From contig CAMWNQ010000122.1 of NCBI GenBank assembly GCA_947175655.1, positions 1-5,266 on the forward strand: 5,266 nt of DNA, given 5' to 3'. This DNA comes from an uncultured Clostridia bacterium. GTDB lineage: Bacteria; Bacillota; Clostridia; Oscillospirales; Ruminococcaceae. How positions within the stretch are numbered: the stretch's first letter is position 1; each line of letters starts with the position of its first letter. A program made the translations under genes and the position numbers. Under the pieces are notes generated by a model that saw nothing but the letters and a program-made list of their open reading frames with translations, did not search any database and was not told the origin of the DNA. Below, piece after piece: positions 5,228-5,266 of this stretch.

Positions 5228-5266
5228 GTGTTTTTATCAAATGTAATAGTTTGGTAACAATTTCAA

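Noticed and set aside
5215..5254. CCAAA (5215-5219) and TTTGG (5250-5254) as an inverted-repeat operator beside the lipoprotein promoter
   Set aside because: The arms are only 5 bp and 30 nt apart, which is not distinguishable from chance in this sequence.

Overview
The window is AT-rich chromosomal DNA from a low-GC Gram-positive bacterium. Gene content and protein style (zinc-binding L31, dnaG-rpoD pair, primary sigma factor close in length to Bacillus SigA, and a lipoprotein with Val/Thr repeats and cohesin-like segments) suggest a clostridial lineage, most plausibly Ruminococcus or another member of the Oscillospiraceae. The phylum is a confident call; the genus is an inference.

Layout: (1) Positions 1-69 hold the 5' end of an unrecognised gene on the minus strand. 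(2) Positions 70-319 are a divergent intergenic region with a near-perfect promoter (TTGACA, 17 nt, TGn-TATAAT) and a roughly 100-nt structured leader. (3) rpmE (ribosomal protein L31) starts at a GTG at 320 and is followed by a strong intrinsic terminator. (4) yigZ-like (IMPACT family), dnaG (primase) and rpoD/sigA (primary sigma factor) follow closely on the plus strand. They end at a second hairpin terminator. (5) On the minus strand, converging on that terminator, is a lipoprotein gene with its own consensus promoter at the right edge.

The plus-strand block links translation (L31), replication priming (DnaG) and transcription initiation (sigma). It is a variant of the macromolecular synthesis operon. 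As with rpsU-terminator-dnaG-rpoD in E. coli, a small ribosomal protein gene and a terminator precede primase and sigma, but here the ribosomal protein is L31 and a yigZ-family gene is inserted. There is almost no room for a promoter between the terminator and yigZ, so readthrough or a promoter inside rpmE must feed the downstream genes.

The least ordinary item is the lipoprotein. Its C-terminal region looks like the second half of a cohesin-type domain followed by the first half of one, which may be a circular permutation or a remnant of a tandem array. No mobile element, CRISPR array, tRNA or rRNA was seen. Most of the window is conserved housekeeping DNA.
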